Shown piece by piece: positions 26,860 through 35,708 of a stretch of 64,000 nucleotides of DNA (its first letter is position 1; the number at the start of each line of letters is the position of its first letter). Made by a program: the position numbers and the translations under genes. Source of the stretch: Flavisolibacter ginsengisoli DSM 18119 (lineage in GTDB: Bacteria; Bacteroidota; Bacteroidia; Chitinophagales; Chitinophagaceae); NCBI RefSeq assembly GCF_900129295.1, contig NZ_FQUU01000011.1, positions 1 to 64,000 on the forward strand, given 5' to 3'. The notes below the pieces were generated by a model. That model made no database searches. It was not told the DNA's origin and worked only from the letters and a program-made list of their open reading frames with translations.

Positions 26860-27762
26860 TTATTTCAATTGCCCTTTGCCTGTTGTTAATAGTTGTAGTA
26901 AACTACCCTGAAAATAATGGGTCCAACCCTTAATACAATTTTCATAACATTCAACTTCAGGAATTAAGCCCAGATGTTTGAAATTTATCCGGGATGAATG
27001 CCCCTTTTCTTCAATTTCAAAAATTACCTCAGTGTCTGTCCATTCAGTTTTGTTAGTTTGAAAATGCAAGTAGCAGTCGGTAACATGCCATATAATTTTC
27101 CTATCATTACATTCTGTGATCTTGAATTTTACCCAGGTATCATTGGGTCGATAAATAAATTCATCGTTTAGTTTTCCGGTTTCTCCTTCAATATTTCCCC
27201 ACCATTCATTTACCTTACAAATTCCTTCAAATGCTTCTTTGGCTGAAATGTTTGCTGAAATACTACTATGGAAACTTGCATTCGCTTTTGCAGCCTGATT
27301 TCTAATTTCTGCTGCTTTGGCCATATCTATTGATGGTTTACCTGTGCTGATGAGGTGAAGCAACCAATTTCCGACAACAAGGTCCCAGCCTTTTACACAC
27401 ATCGCACAACATTCCTTATCCGGAGTAAGTCCTTCATGTGTGAAGCGAAGTTCAGTTTTGTCGTCTTTTGGGTTTACCTCGAAAATCATTTTTGTATTTG
27501 TCCATTCCTGCTTATTGGATTTAATCCAGTTTAGATTGCTATCGATAACAAGCCAAACAACCTTTTTATTGGGAACCACTTCAATCAATCTTTGTTTGGA
27601 ATAATGTGCATTAGGGTGGTTAATGGTAAACTCATCATTTAATTTTGTGCTGTTACCTTCAAAGTCCTTACTCCACCAGTTTGTCACGTCACTGATTGCA
27701 TCAAAAACTTCCTGTGAAGATTTTGCAACTTCAACCGTTATGGCATAATCTCTATTCTCCAT
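26860..27762 (-). CDS. tandem SRPBCC (AHSA1-like) domain protein
   Basis: 300 residues from MENRDYAITVEV; the in-frame start 48 bases earlier adds a stretch outside the fold. Two SRPBCC domains (about 1-145 and 158-300) look like an internal duplication. Each carries FDAISDVTNWW/FEGICKVNEWWG near its start and a Cys-x2-3-Cys-x-KGW segment near its end (CCAMCVKGW, CYENCIKGW). The helix-grip fold binds hydrophobic ligands. It lies 72 bases downstream of the AraC-type gene in the same direction, so the regulator probably controls it. Confidence 0.85.
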   Translation of the reverse strand: MENRDYAITVEVAKSSQEVFDAISDVTNWWSKDFEGNSTKLNDEFTINHPNAHYSKQRLIEVVPNKKVVWLVIDSNLNWIKSNKQEWTNTKMIFEVNPKDDKTELRFTHEGLTPDKECCAMCVKGWDLVVGNWLLHLISTGKPSIDMAKAAEIRNQAAKANASFHSSISANISAKEAFEGICKVNEWWGNIEGETGKLNDEFIYRPNDTWVKFKITECNDRKIIWHVTDCYLHFQTNKTEWTDTEVIFEIEEKGHSSRINFKHLGLIPEVECYENCIKGWTHYFQGSLLQLLTTGKGQLK

Positions 27763-27834
27763 TTTCCTGTTTATTTTAAATTGATTGTAAAACAAGGCAA
27801 AATGATACATGTAAAATTGTAAAAATCGGAAGTA

Positions 27835-28668
27835 CTATGCCTTGTAATAGCTTTCACCAAAGCTGTTTATTTGTTTTTCAAACTTTGTGGGTACTGATCC
27901 GGTAAAGCGTTTAAAGTCTTTTATGAAATGTGACTGGTCATAATACAGTTCGTAAAAATCATTTTTTAGGAAAGATTTTTCCTTTCCGTTTACGATAGCC
28001 TGGTAGTAATGCTTGAAGCGAATAACAGAAGATAAATTTTTGGGGCTTACACCTAATTTTTCTTTGAATTTTATATTGAGCCAGCGGGTACTGTAACCCG
28101 TTTTCTTTTCCAATTCCTTTATTGTAATTTTTCCTTTTGAGGAATTTATTTTTTCTACACAATATTCAAAAATTAAATCTTCATCCTTCCGGTAAAGTTG
28201 ATCGATCAAAAATTGTTGTACCAAAAACATTTTTTGCTTTGCAGATGCGGCGTTGGCAATTTGTTCAGTTAGTTGCTTTCCTCTATTACCTAACAAATCA
28301 TCTAAAGAATAAATTTGATTTTTGATTTCGTTCAAATTAAAATGAAAGAAACGATACACGCCTTGCGGCCGAAATTCAATACCAATGGTTTCCGTTTCCA
28401 CATCTTTTTCTGTGTCTAAGATTACAGGCACATCAACTAAACCGGTCAATGTAATGTCGTGTTCTTTTGACGAAAACGTTTTTCCTTTCATTGACGCAAC
28501 AATTCCGTTTTTGTATGAAATGGTAAGCTTGAGGTTTCCGTTCGGCACAACCAATTTCAAATCTTCCATGGGCATTCGTCCGCTGGTTTTGAACAGCCAC
28601 ATTTTTTCAATGTAGTTTTTGAGTAGAAAATGAGGCTCAATATGCTGAAACTGTATTTGCATTTTCAC
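27835..28668 (-). CDS. AraC-family transcriptional regulator (DUF6597-type N-terminus)
   Basis: 277 residues. The N-terminal half (IQFQHIEPHFLLKNYIEKMW, LVVPNGNLKLTISY, FRPQGVYRFF) matches the sensor domain common in Bacteroidota AraC proteins. The C-terminal half carries the two helix-turn-helix units (ITIKELEKKTGYSTRWLNIK and YYDQSHFIKDFKRFTG, the second being the AraC signature). The ligand is unknown. It is the first gene of a likely two-gene operon with the SRPBCC protein. Confidence 0.88.
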   Translation of the reverse strand: MKMQIQFQHIEPHFLLKNYIEKMWLFKTSGRMPMEDLKLVVPNGNLKLTISYKNGIVASMKGKTFSSKEHDITLTGLVDVPVILDTEKDVETETIGIEFRPQGVYRFFHFNLNEIKNQIYSLDDLLGNRGKQLTEQIANAASAKQKMFLVQQFLIDQLYRKDEDLIFEYCVEKINSSKGKITIKELEKKTGYSTRWLNIKFKEKLGVSPKNLSSVIRFKHYYQAIVNGKEKSFLKNDFYELYYDQSHFIKDFKRFTGSVPTKFEKQINSFGESYYKA

Positions 28669-28689
28669 TAACTAATATAGTATTTCTAT

Positions 28690-28720
28690 CCCGGACTAGT
28701 CTCCTGCAAGTGACACGCGT
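28690..28720 (+). repeat. degenerate REP family A copy
   Basis: CTAGTCTCCTGCAAGTGACA then CGCGTGATTC: the loop TCCTGCAAG is kept but the arms are eroded. It lies between the AraC gene promoter and the DinB gene 3' end. Confidence 0.5.
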
Positions 28721-28831
28721 GATTCTAAAACCTTTTGGCCTTGAATAAAAATATACTTCTCATTAAAAATCCACTAATGGGCCCTTGCACCCCCGGCCGC
28801 AACAAATAATTACAATATTTTTTTTGGCATT

Positions 28832-29365
28832 TCAAGTTTCAATGGCGACCTCAATGCGGTGTTTCTGTCGAAGGTGGTGCCGCATGTGCATTTCAGCGAA
28901 TTCAAGCCATTCCCTTGCATTGAAATAGCCAAGTCCCGGGTGCTTTGTTTTTCCATAATCGCTGCTTTCCGAAACCTTTTCCCATAATGAGGTTAAGCTG
29001 GCCTTCAGTTGTTCCATTTGTTCCACCAGGTCAGCTTTGTTGGTTGGTTGCGGTATGGTTCGATTGGCAAGCAGATCAACTTCAATCTTTTCATCAGGAA
29101 ATCCATTGTTTGAAAATAACAGGGCTGCAAATTCCGTCTTCTTTTCTGATTGGTTTTCTTTATGAGAGAGGCAAATCCCGGCCTGTTCCATATAAAAGTT
29201 GGTGTCATTAAGGATATGCAAATAAACCTGTCCAAGGGACCAGTTATCCGAGTCAGGTTGAGTTTGCAGCACAGATACATCATATTTCTGTAAAGCAATG
29301 ATCCAAATGTCAACTGTATTTTCCAGTTCAGTTAGCGTCATATGGATCAAATCTTGTTTCGTCAA
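28832..29365 (-). CDS. DinB-family (DfsB-like) protein
   Basis: 177 residues forming a four-helix bundle of the DinB superfamily. DNWSLGQVYLHILND (first metal His) and AEMHMRHHLRQKHRIE (other His residues) are the expected metal-binding positions. Such proteins are metal-dependent, sometimes thiol transferases; the substrate here is unknown. It starts 165 bases from the oppositely oriented cupin gene, with their promoters in between. Confidence 0.85.
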   Translation of the reverse strand: MTKQDLIHMTLTELENTVDIWIIALQKYDVSVLQTQPDSDNWSLGQVYLHILNDTNFYMEQAGICLSHKENQSEKKTEFAALLFSNNGFPDEKIEVDLLANRTIPQPTNKADLVEQMEQLKASLTSLWEKVSESSDYGKTKHPGLGYFNAREWLEFAEMHMRHHLRQKHRIEVAIET

Positions 29366-29453
29366 AACTAGAAATCTTTTATGGAAAACTGTGCTCTACC
29401 ATGTTAGCCTAATGTGCAGATAATAAACCTTACACATCAAGTATTTAGAGCAA

Positions 29454-29469
29454 CTTACCTATTGGTAAG
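29454..29469. promoter_or_regulatory. candidate HxlR operator upstream of the cupin gene
   Basis: CTTACCTATTGGTAAG is a perfect 6-4-6 inverted repeat. HxlR-family regulators often bind palindromes with ACTTAC/GTAAGT-like arms, and an HxlR gene is convergent with the cupin gene 13 bases away. It lies 61 bases before the cupin start. The link to this regulator is inference. Confidence 0.45.
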
Positions 29470-29529
29470 ACCCAGGTGTTTTGAAACAGTAAGCTTGTAG
29501 GTTTGCTCAGAAACCAAACATTACTAGTT

Positions 29530-30093
29530 ATGCCAACCAGAAAAGCATTTTTAAATACATTGGGAGTAATGACGGGCATGTCCATTGTTCCTAACGCATT
29601 TGCCAATATCAAAAATGAAGCAGCGCAATTGATACCTATGCTTGCCAGCAGGACGAAAGAAAACTCTTATTGGTATATAGGTCATTTTATGTCAGTACTC
29701 CTGTCTTCAAAAGAAACGGCAGGTGAGTACGCCTTGCTTCGTGCCACTGAACGCAGAGGCCTTGAACCCCCGCCTCACACCCATACCAAAGAAGACGAAG
29801 CCTTTTTAATACTGGATGGCGAAGTGGTATACACTGTTGGCCATCAAAGTTTCCAGGCAAAACAAGGAGATGTTATGTTTTTGCCTAAAAATATTCAGCA
29901 TTCATTTAAAATACAGTCTGAAAAACTGGAAACATTGATTTTACTTACGCCTGGAGGGCTGGAGAATTATTTTATTGAAATGAGCAAACCTGCTGAAGAA
30001 TTGCAGCTTCCGCCGCTTCCTCAAGGGCCGCCTGATATTCAAAAGCTGGTTGCAACAGCTTCAAAATATGGAGTTGTGTTTCCAAAGCTGTAA
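29530..30093 (+). CDS. cupin-domain protein with Tat-like leader
   Basis: 187 residues from MPTRKAFLNTLGVMTGMSIV, a leader-like N-terminus. A TTG 27 bases upstream is possible but less likely. The cupin barrel carries PPPHTHTKEDEAFLILDGEV (motif 1 with His, His, Glu) and QGDVMFLPKNIQHSFK (motif 2 with His), a complete metal site. Homologues include quercetin dioxygenase-like proteins. It is probably under the control of the convergent HxlR regulator. Confidence 0.85.
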   Translation: MPTRKAFLNTLGVMTGMSIVPNAFANIKNEAAQLIPMLASRTKENSYWYIGHFMSVLLSSKETAGEYALLRATERRGLEPPPHTHTKEDEAFLILDGEVVYTVGHQSFQAKQGDVMFLPKNIQHSFKIQSEKLETLILLTPGGLENYFIEMSKPAEELQLPPLPQGPPDIQKLVATASKYGVVFPKL

Positions 30094-30105
30094 GTAAAAA
30101 AACGA

Positions 30106-30507
30106 TTAGTCTCTCTGAGCTATTCCATCTTCTATAGCTTCAATGGCAGGCAACGGTGTCATGCTCATTTCTTTACTGACTTGTTCATCTTGTAAGTTTA
30201 AATAACCCCATTCCACTATTGAATTGATGATAGGGATTAAACTCCTCCCTATGGGTGATAATGCATATTCGGATTTAGAGTTTTGATATTCAAAAGTGTT
30301 ACGGGTAATAATTTTTTTCTCAAGAAAAAAGTCCAGTTCCTGTGTAAGTATTTTATCTGATAAGCCCGGAAGTTTGCTTTTTATTTCACTAAAGCCCAGG
30401 GGTTGATTACTTAAATTCCACAGGATACCCATTTGCCACTTACCTGCAATAAATTGCCTGGCATACTGAACCGGGCAGCCTGTATATAACTCATCATTAT
30501 TACTCAT
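30106..30507 (-). CDS. HxlR-family transcriptional regulator
   Basis: 133 residues of winged helix. The N-terminal cysteine in YTGCPVQYARQFIAGKWQMG is the usual redox- or electrophile-sensing Cys. GFSEIKSKLPGLSDKILTQE is the recognition region and EYALSPIGRSLIPI the wing. It is convergent with the cupin gene. Confidence 0.9.
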   Translation of the reverse strand: MSNNDELYTGCPVQYARQFIAGKWQMGILWNLSNQPLGFSEIKSKLPGLSDKILTQELDFFLEKKIITRNTFEYQNSKSEYALSPIGRSLIPIINSIVEWGYLNLQDEQVSKEMSMTPLPAIEAIEDGIAQRD

Positions 30508-30707
30508 AATGTCAAATTAGACTACTTTAAATTCTCATCAAAGAACTTTCTGAATTTCGGTTTCGGAATTTATAATTTTCTATTAGCCTGTAAACGATCC
30601 TCAGCTTTTGCTATGGTGATATTCTAAGATTTCTCAGCTTGGAAATTAGCCGATTAGGTGATCAGGGCCGGTGCTACTATGCACCCAATCGATAAACCCT
30701 ATACAAT

Positions 30708-30735
30708 AAAAAAACAGCCTCACGGCTGTTTTTGG
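30708..30735 (-). terminator. rho-independent terminator of the 30753-31412 lipoprotein gene
   Basis: AAACAGCC (30712-30719) pairs with GGCTGTTT (30724-30731) around TCAC. T-runs flank it on both strands. It is 18 bases past the minus-strand stop codon. Confidence 0.8.
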
Positions 30736-30752
30736 TTTTCATAGGAAATTGC

Positions 30753-31412
30753 TCAATGATGGTGGTGTACCTCTACCTCCGTTTCGTGGTGTTTTTGAAA
30801 GTTAGCAAGGATATCATTGAAAAGATTCTGATTGGAACTGGATGATATCACGATGGTCCCGTTGGTTTGCGTGGCATTTGCAAAATCATCCGCGGAGAGC
30901 CCGAACGTTAACTGTGAAAGGTTCATCGTATTCAGGGCCACATCTGCTCCGCCTAAGGTAACCTGCGATTGCTCGGATTTGATCTCGAGCGTATTGTCTA
31001 CTCTTAATACTACCGGCACGCCATTCACGCTGCCCTGCAGTTGTAATGCGGGCTCATTGCCATTGGGTGCCGCAACAATTTTAAACTCCACTTCGTCAAA
31101 CGTACCTGTTGGCAGGTTGATGGTGCCAATGGTGGACAATGTTCCAAACAGGTCCACATGCTTTTGTACATTGGATTTGAATTCTGTCTCCTGGCCGTTT
31201 TGCCTGGCTTCAAATTTGATCAAATTGGCATTGACAAAACCCGCCTCCCAGGTGATGGTGGCAGAGGTGCGTTCCACAACGGAACTGGGGTTGGTAGCTC
31301 TTAATTGAAAGTCCAGCCCAGCATTGCTGATGCTAACACTGTCAACATTCTTTTTGCAGCTGAATAAGCCAACTGTTACTATGGCTGATAAGATGATTGC
31401 TCTTGTTTTCAT
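30753..31412 (-). CDS. DUF4382-like lipoprotein with natural histidine tail
   Basis: 219 residues. The leader MKTRAIILSAIVTVGLFSC has a lipobox cysteine. The body (LRATNPSSVVERTSATITWE, IGTINLPTGTFDEVEFKI, VNGVPVVLRVDNTLEI) resembles DUF4382-type beta-sandwich lipoproteins. The C-terminus ends HHETEVEVHHHH, which could bind a metal. It is divergent from the ECF sigma gene and shares its promoter region. Confidence 0.75.
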   Translation of the reverse strand: MKTRAIILSAIVTVGLFSCKKNVDSVSISNAGLDFQLRATNPSSVVERTSATITWEAGFVNANLIKFEARQNGQETEFKSNVQKHVDLFGTLSTIGTINLPTGTFDEVEFKIVAAPNGNEPALQLQGSVNGVPVVLRVDNTLEIKSEQSQVTLGGADVALNTMNLSQLTFGLSADDFANATQTNGTIVISSSSNQNLFNDILANFQKHHETEVEVHHHH

Positions 31413-31457
31413 ACAAATTGTTTTATGGTTTAATGATTATGAGTCATCGCAGATCAT

Positions 31458-31469
31458 TGAAATGTAACC
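31458..31469 (+). promoter_or_regulatory. TGAAATGTAACC motif, left arm of a divergent promoter pair
   Basis: The 12 bases are the exact inverse of 31546-31557. On the plus strand TGTAACC points toward the sigma gene (start 109 bases on), as a -35 element read by an ECF factor would. A related motif (36645-36655) stands before the CHAT operon. The assignment to this sigma factor is inference. Confidence 0.5.
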
Positions 31470-31545
31470 ATGTCAGTCAAAAATTTATTATTACGGGGTA
31501 TTTTCGTTCGGAAAGCGATGTTTTTATAAAATGTTCCCATTTCAA

Positions 31546-31557
31546 GGTTACATTTCA
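31546..31557 (-). promoter_or_regulatory. TGAAATGTAACC motif, right arm
   Basis: Read on the minus strand it is identical to the motif at 31458-31469 and points toward the lipoprotein gene at 31412. Together the two may form overlapping divergent promoters or a single operator. Confidence 0.5.
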
Positions 31558-31577
31558 AACCTGCATATAAACTAATA

Positions 31578-32186
31578 ATGGATAGCCGGACAGGATCTTA
31601 TAGTGACGCCGAGTTGTTAAGCAATTTGTTGAATAATGAATCAGTTGATAATTCCATAAGGTTCTTATACAGGCAGCATTTTGAATTCCTGTCTACTTAT
31701 GTGCTCAATAACAGCGGTGATATACAGGATGCGGAGGATATCTTCCAGGAGGTGATTGTGTCCTTTATTAACCTGGTCAAAGCGGGCAAGTTCAGGGGTG
31801 AGTCTTCCATAAAAACCTTCCTGTATTCTATCAACCGCAACCTCTGGCTGAATGAACTGAAAAAAAGAGGCAGGGCACAATTGCGGGAGCTGAGATATGA
31901 GCAGGTAAAAGAGGAGCAGGATTTATCATCCAGCCTGGCGATCGAGAGCAGGGAAGCTTCAGTAAGATTGATGGCAACTCTCAATCAACTGGGCGAGACC
32001 TGTAAAAAGATATTGGTGCTCTTTTATTTCGAGAACTTGCCTATGAAGGAGATACTGGGTGCCCTGCACTACGAGAACGAACAGGTAGTTCGCAATAAAA
32101 AATACAAGTGCTTAAAGGCGCTGGAGGAAATGATACGGAGCGATAAAACCCTTTATGAACAATTAAAACAGTTTGTCAATGGATGA
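31578..32186 (+). CDS. ECF-type RNA polymerase sigma factor
   Basis: 202 residues. Region 2 includes FLYRQHFEFLSTYVL and DAEDIFQEVIVSFI. Region 4 includes LNQLGETCKKILVLFYFENL and EILGALHYENEQVVRNKKYK, which recognises the -35 element. It overlaps the next gene by eight bases, as expected for a sigma/anti-sigma pair. Its regulon probably includes the flanking lipoprotein and CHAT genes because the motif GAAATGTAACC recurs there. Confidence 0.92.
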   Translation: MDSRTGSYSDAELLSNLLNNESVDNSIRFLYRQHFEFLSTYVLNNSGDIQDAEDIFQEVIVSFINLVKAGKFRGESSIKTFLYSINRNLWLNELKKRGRAQLRELRYEQVKEEQDLSSSLAIESREASVRLMATLNQLGETCKKILVLFYFENLPMKEILGALHYENEQVVRNKKYKCLKALEEMIRSDKTLYEQLKQFVNG

Positions 32187-32922
32187 ATCTTTACATAACA
32201 ACCAAACCATCATCAATTACCTGGATGGGCTGATGAACCCGGAAGAACAAGCTGCGTTTGAAAAGCAAATGACGCAGGATCCTGCCTTGAAAGAACAGGT
32301 GGAGTCGCTGCGGGTAGCAGTGGAAGCAGTAAGGCAATCCGCAACAAGAGAAAGGGTAAGCACCATCCACCAGGAAATGATGAAGGAATTGAAAACGCAG
32401 CAGTCACCAGCCAAAGTAACTGGCATCAGCAGGGTGCTACGCTATACCATCGGGGCGGCTGCGGCGGTATTGATTCTTTTCATCGGTATACAAACCTTCA
32501 GGTACCTAAGTAATACGCCAGGCAAATTATATAATGAGACCTTTGTAGATTATTCCTTGTCCTCTGTACGCGGAGCAGGTGACAATGCCAGTCTGGTAGA
32601 GAATGATTACAGGACCCAGGCTTACAATGATGTAATTAAAGATGCCAGCAAAGCAGGCCTTTCGCAAAAGGATAGCTTCCTGGTTGCAATATCTTATCTC
32701 AAGACTGGCAACCTGCCTACGGCGATAACCTGGCTGGAACAGGTGAATGCCAGCAGTCCTTTTGCAAAGGATGCCCAGTTTTATTTGTCCCTGGCTTATT
32801 TGAAAAATAAGAACTATTCCGAAGCACTGGGCATGATGCGAATCATCCGTAATGATGCCAATCATCCCTACCACGAAAACATTTCTGGGGAGTTGGTGGA
32901 GAAGGTCAGGAAACTTCAATAA
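32179..32922 (+). CDS. anti-sigma-like single-TM protein with periplasmic TPR
   Basis: 247 residues from MDESLHNN (32179), overlapping the sigma gene by eight bases. The cytoplasmic N-terminus (INYLDGLMNPEEQAAFEKQM..DPALKEQVESLR) has the helical pattern of anti-sigma N-termini, without the zinc HxxxCxxC set. One transmembrane helix (about 86-106) leads to a periplasmic TPR-like region (about 150-240). It should hold the ECF factor at the membrane until released by a periplasmic signal or cleavage. Anti-sigma function is inferred from position and layout. Confidence 0.75.
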   Translation: MDESLHNNQTIINYLDGLMNPEEQAAFEKQMTQDPALKEQVESLRVAVEAVRQSATRERVSTIHQEMMKELKTQQSPAKVTGISRVLRYTIGAAAAVLILFIGIQTFRYLSNTPGKLYNETFVDYSLSSVRGAGDNASLVENDYRTQAYNDVIKDASKAGLSQKDSFLVAISYLKTGNLPTAITWLEQVNASSPFAKDAQFYLSLAYLKNKNYSEALGMMRIIRNDANHPYHENISGELVEKVRKLQ

Positions 32923-32938
32923 TGCCTTAACTTAAACC

Positions 32939-35707
32939 CTATGAGAAACGGCTCCCGCCAGCTCGGGACCTTTTTATTGCCAGTATCAGGAGAATAAAGA
33001 GTCCAATGGCTATTGCAATGATCACCCAGTTCCAGGCGAACGATCGACTCTCAGCCACATCACCTACAAATACCAGGTGCGACCAGTAATAAGGAGTCTT
33101 TAACCGGGGATTGATCTTTTTATCAGCCAGGTAATCCAGCTTGGCTTGTTGCAAGGCTTTGTCTATAGAAAGTCCTTCATCTAAATATCCATGCACCTTA
33201 TTACTTAGGTAGGCGGTGGAATAATCATCGGCCTTCCATAAGGTGGTTATTATATTGGAGCAGCCTGCATAGCTGAATGCCCGGCTCAGGCTCATCACCC
33301 CTTCACCCTTAATGAAATTACCCGCCCCTGTTTCGCAGGCACTCAGGATGACGAGGTCTGTATTTTTTAAAGGAAGGTTGTATATCTCGCCTGCATACAA
33401 CCTGCTTTGCGTGCTATCTGCGCCAGAGAAAACAATGTAGGAGAAGTTGTTTTCCCTATTGTTCACCACGGCATGCGTGGCCAGGTGAACGACCCTGTGA
33501 TCCTGCAGGTGGCGAATAAAGTTCTCCTTAGTGGCGGCAGTATCTATGAATTTTTCTCCGCGCAAACCAGAAACCTCGGACAAGGAATTGGGTAGCCTGC
33601 CGAATGCCTGTCCTGCGCGGGAAGCAAATGGTACAAAGGACAGGGTCTGGTGATGGCTGAACGCTGCCCCTGATCTTTTCAATAAGTTAGTGGAATACTG
33701 GTATTGAATGGAATGGTTCTCAATCAAATACTTTCCTTGTTGGTCTATGAGTGATTCAAATGGCAGATAGCACAATTCATTGTCTGGGATGAATACCAGG
33801 TGTTTGACCTTACTATCAATACCCTTGATCAAGTATGTATATAAAGCTTTTGATGTCCCCATTGCGAAAGTACCGGAAGGGGTCAGTAGGGATTGAATAT
33901 AACTTTGAAGCTGCTGATGAAAAACTGGCGGGAGGGTATCCTGGTAACATGTAAAAGAATCTTTTGTAATGACTGTTTTGGTCAGCCTGTCTTCTGAAAG
34001 CGTATAAGAAACGATGGCCGTTTCATCATCCAGTACTTTAGCCTGCTGGTCGCTGACAGGCTGCACATTACTAACAGGCAAATGGATCTTTTTTGCCAGC
34101 TCCTCCTGTTTCTTTCCCAGCTCTATTTCCAGGTTGCGGATGGTAGTTGTTGTCCTAGCCAGGTCCAGGCTGTCAGTCATCTGGTTGGCTTTTATGGACA
34201 ATGCCGTGATCTTTCTTTTCAGGTCCTGCACTTCCTTTAAAACTGGCAGGTTACTATGCTGCGCCAGTGCCGAGAACTCTTGGTTAAAGGCCAGCACAGT
34301 TGCCTTGTTCTGCTGGTCAAACTGGTAGAGTGCTTCCGCGTATTTTTTATTGCGGGTCTTCGTATACAGCTCATAGGCCATCTCTATGGGCCTGGAATGG
34401 ATGGCGTATTTTATCTTTCCCAGGAACAGTCTCGCCTGGTCACTGTCATATGTCCTTTCCACGTAGGCCACCAGTGCAAAAGCAGACCGATAGGTTTTCA
34501 ATTCTTCCTCAGCATATTCGAGGTTGAGTGATTGGAGGTAGCGCAAATGCCAGGTTTCCGCCTTAGCCACCAGCACCTGAAACAGGTCGATGTAAGAAAA
34601 TACACCCGAAAATTGTTGTGGAAGGGCATGGATGGAGGTATCCCTAAAAGAAGGATACAGCTGGTTGCAGGCTTGTTGATAATAGGATAGGGCTTCCGGA
34701 TATTTCCCTGACTCTTTATGAAGATCGCCCATCAATTGATAGCTGCGCCCCAGGTGTTTATTCCGGTTATTCTTATAATAAACCCCGTTTTGATCAATGG
34801 CCCGGCGCAGGTAGTTCATGGCAGCAGGATAATTTTTTAAATCAAGGCAAGCCCTGGCCATATCATTCAGCAATCCCAGTTGTAAAAAATTACTGTACTG
34901 CACTTTACTAAAATACTCAATAGCCTTTTGCGGTTGATGGGTATAGAGATGGATCAACCCGATGTTATTATAGATCTCGTTTTGGTAAATATGATAGGGC
35001 AGAAGCTGTTGGTAGATTTTGCTGGCTGTATCATATTCCTCTAATTTAAATAATACCGTGGCCAGGTTGATCTGGTAATTCACATAAAGGCCCTTGTAAA
35101 AAGAATGGCTTTTAGATAAGGCTTCGGCAGCTTTTAAAAAATAATTCTTTGCCTGGTAGTAATTGCCTGACTCGTAATAGATGGCGCCCAGCAAATTGTA
35201 CAGGCGTTCACTCTCCAAAAGCTGTTGAGGATACTGATCGTGTATGGCTTCCGCTTTTTTGAAATAGCTGGCAGCACTGTCAGCCTGGCTTTGCTGGTAG
35301 TAAATGAGACCGGCAAACAAATAAGATTTGAAAAAGAAGGAGTCGGGTAGAAAAGGCAGGCCTGATTGCATGCCCAGCGCCTGGTTGTAATATTTCAGGG
35401 CATTTTCCGTGCTGTCGAAATAGCTTTCCAGTTCCCCTATCTTGAGGCAGGAAAAAAACTCTACGGTATCGGCGGTAGATTTTTTTTTCCTAATATGAAA
35501 CAGGAGCGATAGAAATTCCTGCAAGGCCAGTTGATTGAGCCTGGCTTCTTTTTTATCATCAGCGGAATATTGTAAGGCTTCGTTATAATACCTGTTGGCT
35601 TTTTGGTATTGTGCCAATATGGAAGGCGGCAGGTTACCGGCCTGTGAAAAGCAGTGTAAAAGCAGGAACAAAAAAACGCAGGAAAGTAAACAGTAAACAA
35701 ATTTCAT
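32939..35707 (-). CDS. exported TPR-CHAT protease with C-terminal membrane anchor
   Basis: 922 residues from MKFVYCLLSCVFLFLLLHCF; an upstream TTG would only prepend four residues. After the signal peptide come many TPR units (about 30-450) and a coiled-coil region (about 470-540). A CHAT caspase-like domain (about 640-880) follows with the dyad His745 (HLATH) and Cys791 (SACETG). A transmembrane helix (about 893-911) and a short basic tail end it. CHAT proteins are cysteine proteases of the caspase/separase clan. This topology puts the protease in the periplasm, where the anti-sigma C-terminus also lies. The gene ends 17 bases from the anti-sigma gene end (convergent) and starts one base after the lipoprotein stop. 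Confidence 0.9.
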   Translation of the reverse strand: MKFVYCLLSCVFLFLLLHCFSQAGNLPPSILAQYQKANRYYNEALQYSADDKKEARLNQLALQEFLSLLFHIRKKKSTADTVEFFSCLKIGELESYFDSTENALKYYNQALGMQSGLPFLPDSFFFKSYLFAGLIYYQQSQADSAASYFKKAEAIHDQYPQQLLESERLYNLLGAIYYESGNYYQAKNYFLKAAEALSKSHSFYKGLYVNYQINLATVLFKLEEYDTASKIYQQLLPYHIYQNEIYNNIGLIHLYTHQPQKAIEYFSKVQYSNFLQLGLLNDMARACLDLKNYPAAMNYLRRAIDQNGVYYKNNRNKHLGRSYQLMGDLHKESGKYPEALSYYQQACNQLYPSFRDTSIHALPQQFSGVFSYIDLFQVLVAKAETWHLRYLQSLNLEYAEEELKTYRSAFALVAYVERTYDSDQARLFLGKIKYAIHSRPIEMAYELYTKTRNKKYAEALYQFDQQNKATVLAFNQEFSALAQHSNLPVLKEVQDLKRKITALSIKANQMTDSLDLARTTTTIRNLEIELGKKQEELAKKIHLPVSNVQPVSDQQAKVLDDETAIVSYTLSEDRLTKTVITKDSFTCYQDTLPPVFHQQLQSYIQSLLTPSGTFAMGTSKALYTYLIKGIDSKVKHLVFIPDNELCYLPFESLIDQQGKYLIENHSIQYQYSTNLLKRSGAAFSHHQTLSFVPFASRAGQAFGRLPNSLSEVSGLRGEKFIDTAATKENFIRHLQDHRVVHLATHAVVNNRENNFSYIVFSGADSTQSRLYAGEIYNLPLKNTDLVILSACETGAGNFIKGEGVMSLSRAFSYAGCSNIITTLWKADDYSTAYLSNKVHGYLDEGLSIDKALQQAKLDYLADKKINPRLKTPYYWSHLVFVGDVAESRSFAWNWVIIAIAIGLFILLILAIKRSRAGGSRFS

Positions 35708-35708
35708 T

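Noticed and set aside
32939-35707. Type III-E CRISPR Craspase component
   Set aside because: No cas genes or arrays; the protein has a signal peptide and membrane anchor, unlike cytoplasmic Csx29.
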